From positions 2,081,274 through 2,145,273 of the forward strand of contig NZ_LT976853.1 in the NCBI RefSeq assembly GCF_900249755.1: a stretch of 64,000 nt of DNA, given 5' to 3'. Made by a program: the position numbers and the translations under genes. The notes below the pieces were generated by a model that worked only from the letters and a program-made list of their open reading frames with translations, searched no databases and was not told the DNA's origin. The DNA is from Cupriavidus taiwanensis (lineage in GTDB: Bacteria > Pseudomonadota > Gammaproteobacteria > Burkholderiales > Burkholderiaceae). This document shows positions 61,406 through 64,000 of the stretch, piece by piece (the stretch's first letter is position 1; each line of letters starts with the position of its first letter).

Positions 61406-62497
61406 TCACGCCACGTGCACGGCGCCGCCGCGCCGCGCGGCGCCGCCCTCGCCATCGCCCTCTCCTTCAATGCGAAGCCGCGGCAGGAACTGCGGATACT
61501 CGCGCTGCATGAAGTCGATCAGCCCTTCGCGCACCACGCAGCGCAGGTCCCACGCGAGCCCCGATGACGCCGCGGTGCACAGCACGCGCAGCTGCATGGT
61601 GCGCTCGGTGGCATCGGTCACCACCAGGTTGAAGAAGCGCCGGTCCCATTCGGGCGCGGCATGGACAATGCGCTCCAGCTCCTTGCGCAGCGGTGCCAGC
61701 GGCATGCCGTAATCGACGTGGAAGAACACCGAGCCCAGCAGCTGCGCGCTGCTGCGGGTCCAGTTCTGGAACGGCTTCTCGATGAAATACTGCAGCGGGA
61801 TGATCAGGCGGCGCTCATCCCAGATCCGCAGCACCACGTAGGTGCCGGTGATCTCCTCCACGCGGCCCCACTCGCCCTCGACGATCAGCACATCGTCCAG
61901 CCGGATCGGCTGGGTCAGCGCCAGCTGCAGGCCGGCGATCATGTTGCTGAACACCGGCTTGGCGGCAAAGCCCGCGATCAGGCCGACCACGCCGGCCGAG
62001 GCCAGCAGGCTGGCGCCGACCTGCCGCGCGCCCGGGAAGGTCATCAGCAGCATCGCCGCGCCCATCAGCACCACCAGCGACATGGCGATGCGCGACAGCA
62101 CCCGCGTCTGCGTATGGATGCGCCGCGCACCGATGTTGTCGGCCACGTCGACCGGATGCCGCGCCATGATGCCCTGCGCCAGGCCCGCGATGATACGGGC
62201 AGCCAGCCAGGTCGTGGCGATGATCATCAGCAGCCCGTTGAGATGGCGCACGCTGTCGATCCAGCGCAGGTCGTCCGGCGCCGCCTGCCATACGGTCTGC
62301 AACGCCAGCAGCGGCAGCACCGCCTTGGCCGGTGCGCGCGACTTGACCACGATGGCATGCAGCACCGGCGTGGCGCGTGTCATGCGCAACAGCAGCAGGC
62401 CGCCCAGCCGATGCACGATCAGCGCAACGATGACGGCAACCAGCGCGGCGGTCCATGTGCCGAACCACGGATGATCGAGAAGGATGTCAAGGTGCAT
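61406..62497 (-). CDS. Mechanosensitive channel (MscS family)
   Basis: A 363-residue membrane protein with four hydrophobic segments before the conserved MscS core. The pore helix TM3 is in ASLLASAGVVGLIAGFAAKPVFSNMIAGLQLALTQP (about 192-228). The following beta domain has GEWGRVEEITGTYVVLRIWDERRLIIPLQYFIEKPFQNWTR. It relieves pressure on osmotic downshock. The C-terminal tail is a Gly/Arg-rich segment. ATG 62497 has AGGA seven bases upstream; the longer frame to 62602 is rejected because those 35 residues are not membrane-like. It is convergent with the MBL gene. Confidence 0.92.
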   Translation of the reverse strand: MHLDILLDHPWFGTWTAALVAVIVALIVHRLGGLLLLRMTRATPVLHAIVVKSRAPAKAVLPLLALQTVWQAAPDDLRWIDSVRHLNGLLMIIATTWLAARIIAGLAQGIMARHPVDVADNIGARRIHTQTRVLSRIAMSLVVLMGAAMLLMTFPGARQVGASLLASAGVVGLIAGFAAKPVFSNMIAGLQLALTQPIRLDDVLIVEGEWGRVEEITGTYVVLRIWDERRLIIPLQYFIEKPFQNWTRSSAQLLGSVFFHVDYGMPLAPLRKELERIVHAAPEWDRRFFNLVVTDATERTMQLRVLCTAASSGLAWDLRCVVREGLIDFMQREYPQFLPRLRIEGEGDGEGGAARRGGAVHVA

Positions 62498-62668
62498 GCG
62501 TCGTCCTGTTTGCCGGGGATTGCACGGCCATGGAAGTAACGACACGAGGCAGGCATGGAAGTTCGCCCGCTGTTCCGGGCAACGTGGCGCCAGAACCGGC
62601 ATCCCGAGGCGGACCGCGCAGCATGGCGCGCGCCGGATGCGCCACGGGGCCGCCCCCGGGCGGCGCCG

Positions 62669-63772
62669 TCAGCCGACGCGGTAGCGCCGGATCACTTCCG
62701 GATCGGGGTCGATGCCCAGGCCCGGGCCGGTGGGCAGCGCGATCATGCCGTCGCGCGGCACCACGGCATCGCCCAGCACTTGCGCTTCCATGTCGAAGTA
62801 GCGCCATTCGATCATGGCGGCGGCGTCGCCCAGCGCCGCGGTGGCATGCATGGCGGCCAGCAGCCCGGGGCCGTCGTAGAAGGTATGGACCATCACCTGC
62901 ACGTTGTGCGCCGCGGCCAGCGCAAAGACCTCGCGCAGCGCGCTGATGCCGCCCATCTTGGCCGGGCTGGGCTGCACCACGTCGACCGCGCCAAGGCTCA
63001 GCAGGTGCTCGAACTCCATCAGCGTGGTGGCATTCTCGCCGGCTGCAAGCGGAATCGCGCAGCGCTGGCGCAGCGCCGCCAGCCCGGCGTAGTTCTCGGG
63101 CGGCCACAGCGGCTCTTCCAGCCAGCGCAGCGACAAGGGCTGCAGGGCGCGCGCCATGTCGATGGCCTCATGCAGACTCCACGGGCAGTTTGTATCCAGC
63201 GTGATCTCGATCCCGGGGCCCGCGGCCGCGCGCGCGGCGCGGATCACGGCCAGGTCGACTTCGTGCAGCTTCAGGCTGCGGTAGCCGTCGGCGATGGCGC
63301 GCCTGACGTTGACCGCGATGGTTTCGGCATCGGCATACCGGATCAGGCTGGCATAGGCCGGCAGCTGCTCGCGCCGCGCGCCGCCGAGCAGGCGATGGAC
63401 CGGTAGCCCGGCCGCCTTGCCGCACAGATCCCACAGCGCGATATCGAGCGCCGACAGCCCATAGAACAAGGCCCCGCTGCGCCCGAACACATGGAACCTG
63501 CGTTGCAGGTCCAGGCCGATCGCCTCGATCTGGGTCGCGTCACGGCCGATGCAGGCTGGCGCCAGCATCTGCTCGATCGCCGCCCTGGCCGCCGGAATGC
63601 CGACGAAGCCGAAGGTCTCGCCCCAGCCGACCATGCCGCCGTCGGTGCTCACCTTCAGCAGCAGCGAGTCGGCCGCCTGCATGCCGGCCCCGCCCCAGAC
63701 GCCCGCGGCCGGAACGCCCCCGACCGTGAACGGAATGCGCAGCACGATGGCTTCGATGCTCGCGATCTTCAT
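62669..63772 (-). CDS. Mandelate racemase / muconate lactonizing family enzyme (enolase superfamily)
   Basis: A 367-residue enolase-superfamily enzyme. Metal ligands are Asp193 (TLDTNCPW), Glu219 (WLEEPL) and Glu245 (AGEN). The second-strand base motif is Lys168-Leu-His170 (SLKLHE), where muconate cycloisomerases and dipeptide epimerases have KxK, so the chemistry may differ. A histidine at 296 (VMVHTF) sits on the opposite face, as in mandelate-racemase-type enzymes. The substrate is an unidentified acid or sugar acid. It stands alone on this strand, with no transporter or regulator next to it. Confidence 0.9.
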   Translation of the reverse strand: MKIASIEAIVLRIPFTVGGVPAAGVWGGAGMQAADSLLLKVSTDGGMVGWGETFGFVGIPAARAAIEQMLAPACIGRDATQIEAIGLDLQRRFHVFGRSGALFYGLSALDIALWDLCGKAAGLPVHRLLGGARREQLPAYASLIRYADAETIAVNVRRAIADGYRSLKLHEVDLAVIRAARAAAGPGIEITLDTNCPWSLHEAIDMARALQPLSLRWLEEPLWPPENYAGLAALRQRCAIPLAAGENATTLMEFEHLLSLGAVDVVQPSPAKMGGISALREVFALAAAHNVQVMVHTFYDGPGLLAAMHATAALGDAAAMIEWRYFDMEAQVLGDAVVPRDGMIALPTGPGLGIDPDPEVIRRYRVG

Positions 63773-63886
63773 GGCGTCCTCCCTCCTCCACCGGCCGCCC
63801 GCGCAACGCCGGCGCCTGAGCCGCGCAGGACTTCAATATAGGCCAGAAGGCAGTCGTCGAACCACCGTATGCCGCGCGGCGCGCGA

Positions 63887-64000
63887 CTAAGGCTTCCATC
63901 CCGGCAGCGCCGCGGCCTGCCGGATCCAGTGCGCCAGCTGCGCCTCGTCGAAGGCTTCGCCCTCGTGGATATGGAAATAGCGCGTGTCCTTGTCCTTGGA
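63887..64000 (-). CDS. C-terminal end of a probable DUF1801 protein (partial)
   Basis: Only the last 37 codons are in the window; the frame is open through the right edge and ends at TAG (63887-63889). The peptide starts SKDKDTRYFHIHEGEAFDEA and ends LAHWIRQAAALPGWKP. This resembles the tail of DUF1801 (YdhG-like) proteins, with a small basic patch and a WIRQA-like helix. The assignment rests on the tail only. It lies 115 bases beyond the start of the enolase-superfamily gene, on the same strand. Confidence 0.5.
   Translation of the reverse strand, partial: SKDKDTRYFHIHEGEAFDEAQLAHWIRQAAALPGWKP

Overview
The window looks like a piece of a Burkholderiaceae chromosome, most likely Cupriavidus/Ralstonia. 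The support is uniformly high GC with strong GC3 bias, betaproteobacterial gene neighbourhoods (smc-zipA-ligA-def; dapC-dapD-yffB-dapE-prmB), several Bug/TctC-type orphan receptors, and a small acyl-CoA-binding protein. Genus is inferred from gene content, not from a database search. No rRNA, CRISPR array, intact IS or prophage is visible. There are two tRNA genes: Val-GAC and Leu-CAG.

Layout. 1-7953: the 3' end of a pseudouridine synthase (rluB-like) converges on the leftward operon smc-zipA-ligA-def. 8404-10212: a ferritin-like diiron protein and a DMT-family exporter. 10408-15578: rightward lysine/diaminopimelate genes dapC, dapD, a small membrane protein, a yffB/ArsC-like gene, dapE and prmB, interspersed with MITE/REP-like palindromic repeats. 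16017-24566: an accessory catabolic region with an MFS carrier, two orphan TctC/Bug receptors, an acyl-CoA synthetase, tRNA-Val, a CoA-transferase, a zinc-free quinone-oxidoreductase-like enzyme and a divergent LysR regulator. 24580-30372: a tightly coupled six-gene leftward operon resembling E. coli ynbABCD with an added PlsC-like acyltransferase and a small membrane protein; it looks like a pathway for an unidentified phospholipid. 30594-41965: a leftward glutathione/oligopeptide-type importer (gsiABCD-like) with RpiR regulator, isoaspartyl peptidase, P1 aminopeptidase, M55 D-aminopeptidase and an M14-like DUF2817 peptidase, apparently for unusual peptides.

42261-55827 is mostly housekeeping: the ABC-F protein YheS, DsbB, a GNAT enzyme, RadA, alanine racemase, the lysophospholipid transporter LplT, DUF1853, family-4 uracil-DNA glycosylase, RimI, TsaB, acyl-CoA-binding protein, a DHA2 efflux pump and an AtaL/DUF1857 protein. 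56062-64000: a VOC protein, a MazEF toxin-antitoxin pair, an orphan MetQ-like receptor, tRNA-Leu with a duplicated 3' end and a stack of terminator hairpins, a Tat lipoprotein serine hydrolase, a lipoprotein MBL-fold hydrolase, an MscS channel, an enolase-superfamily enzyme, and the end of a probable DUF1801 protein.

The most promising under-described systems are the ynb-type lipid operon and the importer-plus-four-peptidases cluster. In the lipid operon the CDP-alcohol transferase has two of its four motif aspartates replaced by asparagine. The smaller curiosities are the duplicated tRNA-Leu end, a family of ~127-bp palindromic elements at gene 3' ends, and candidate operators for the LysR, RpiR and MetQ-linked genes.
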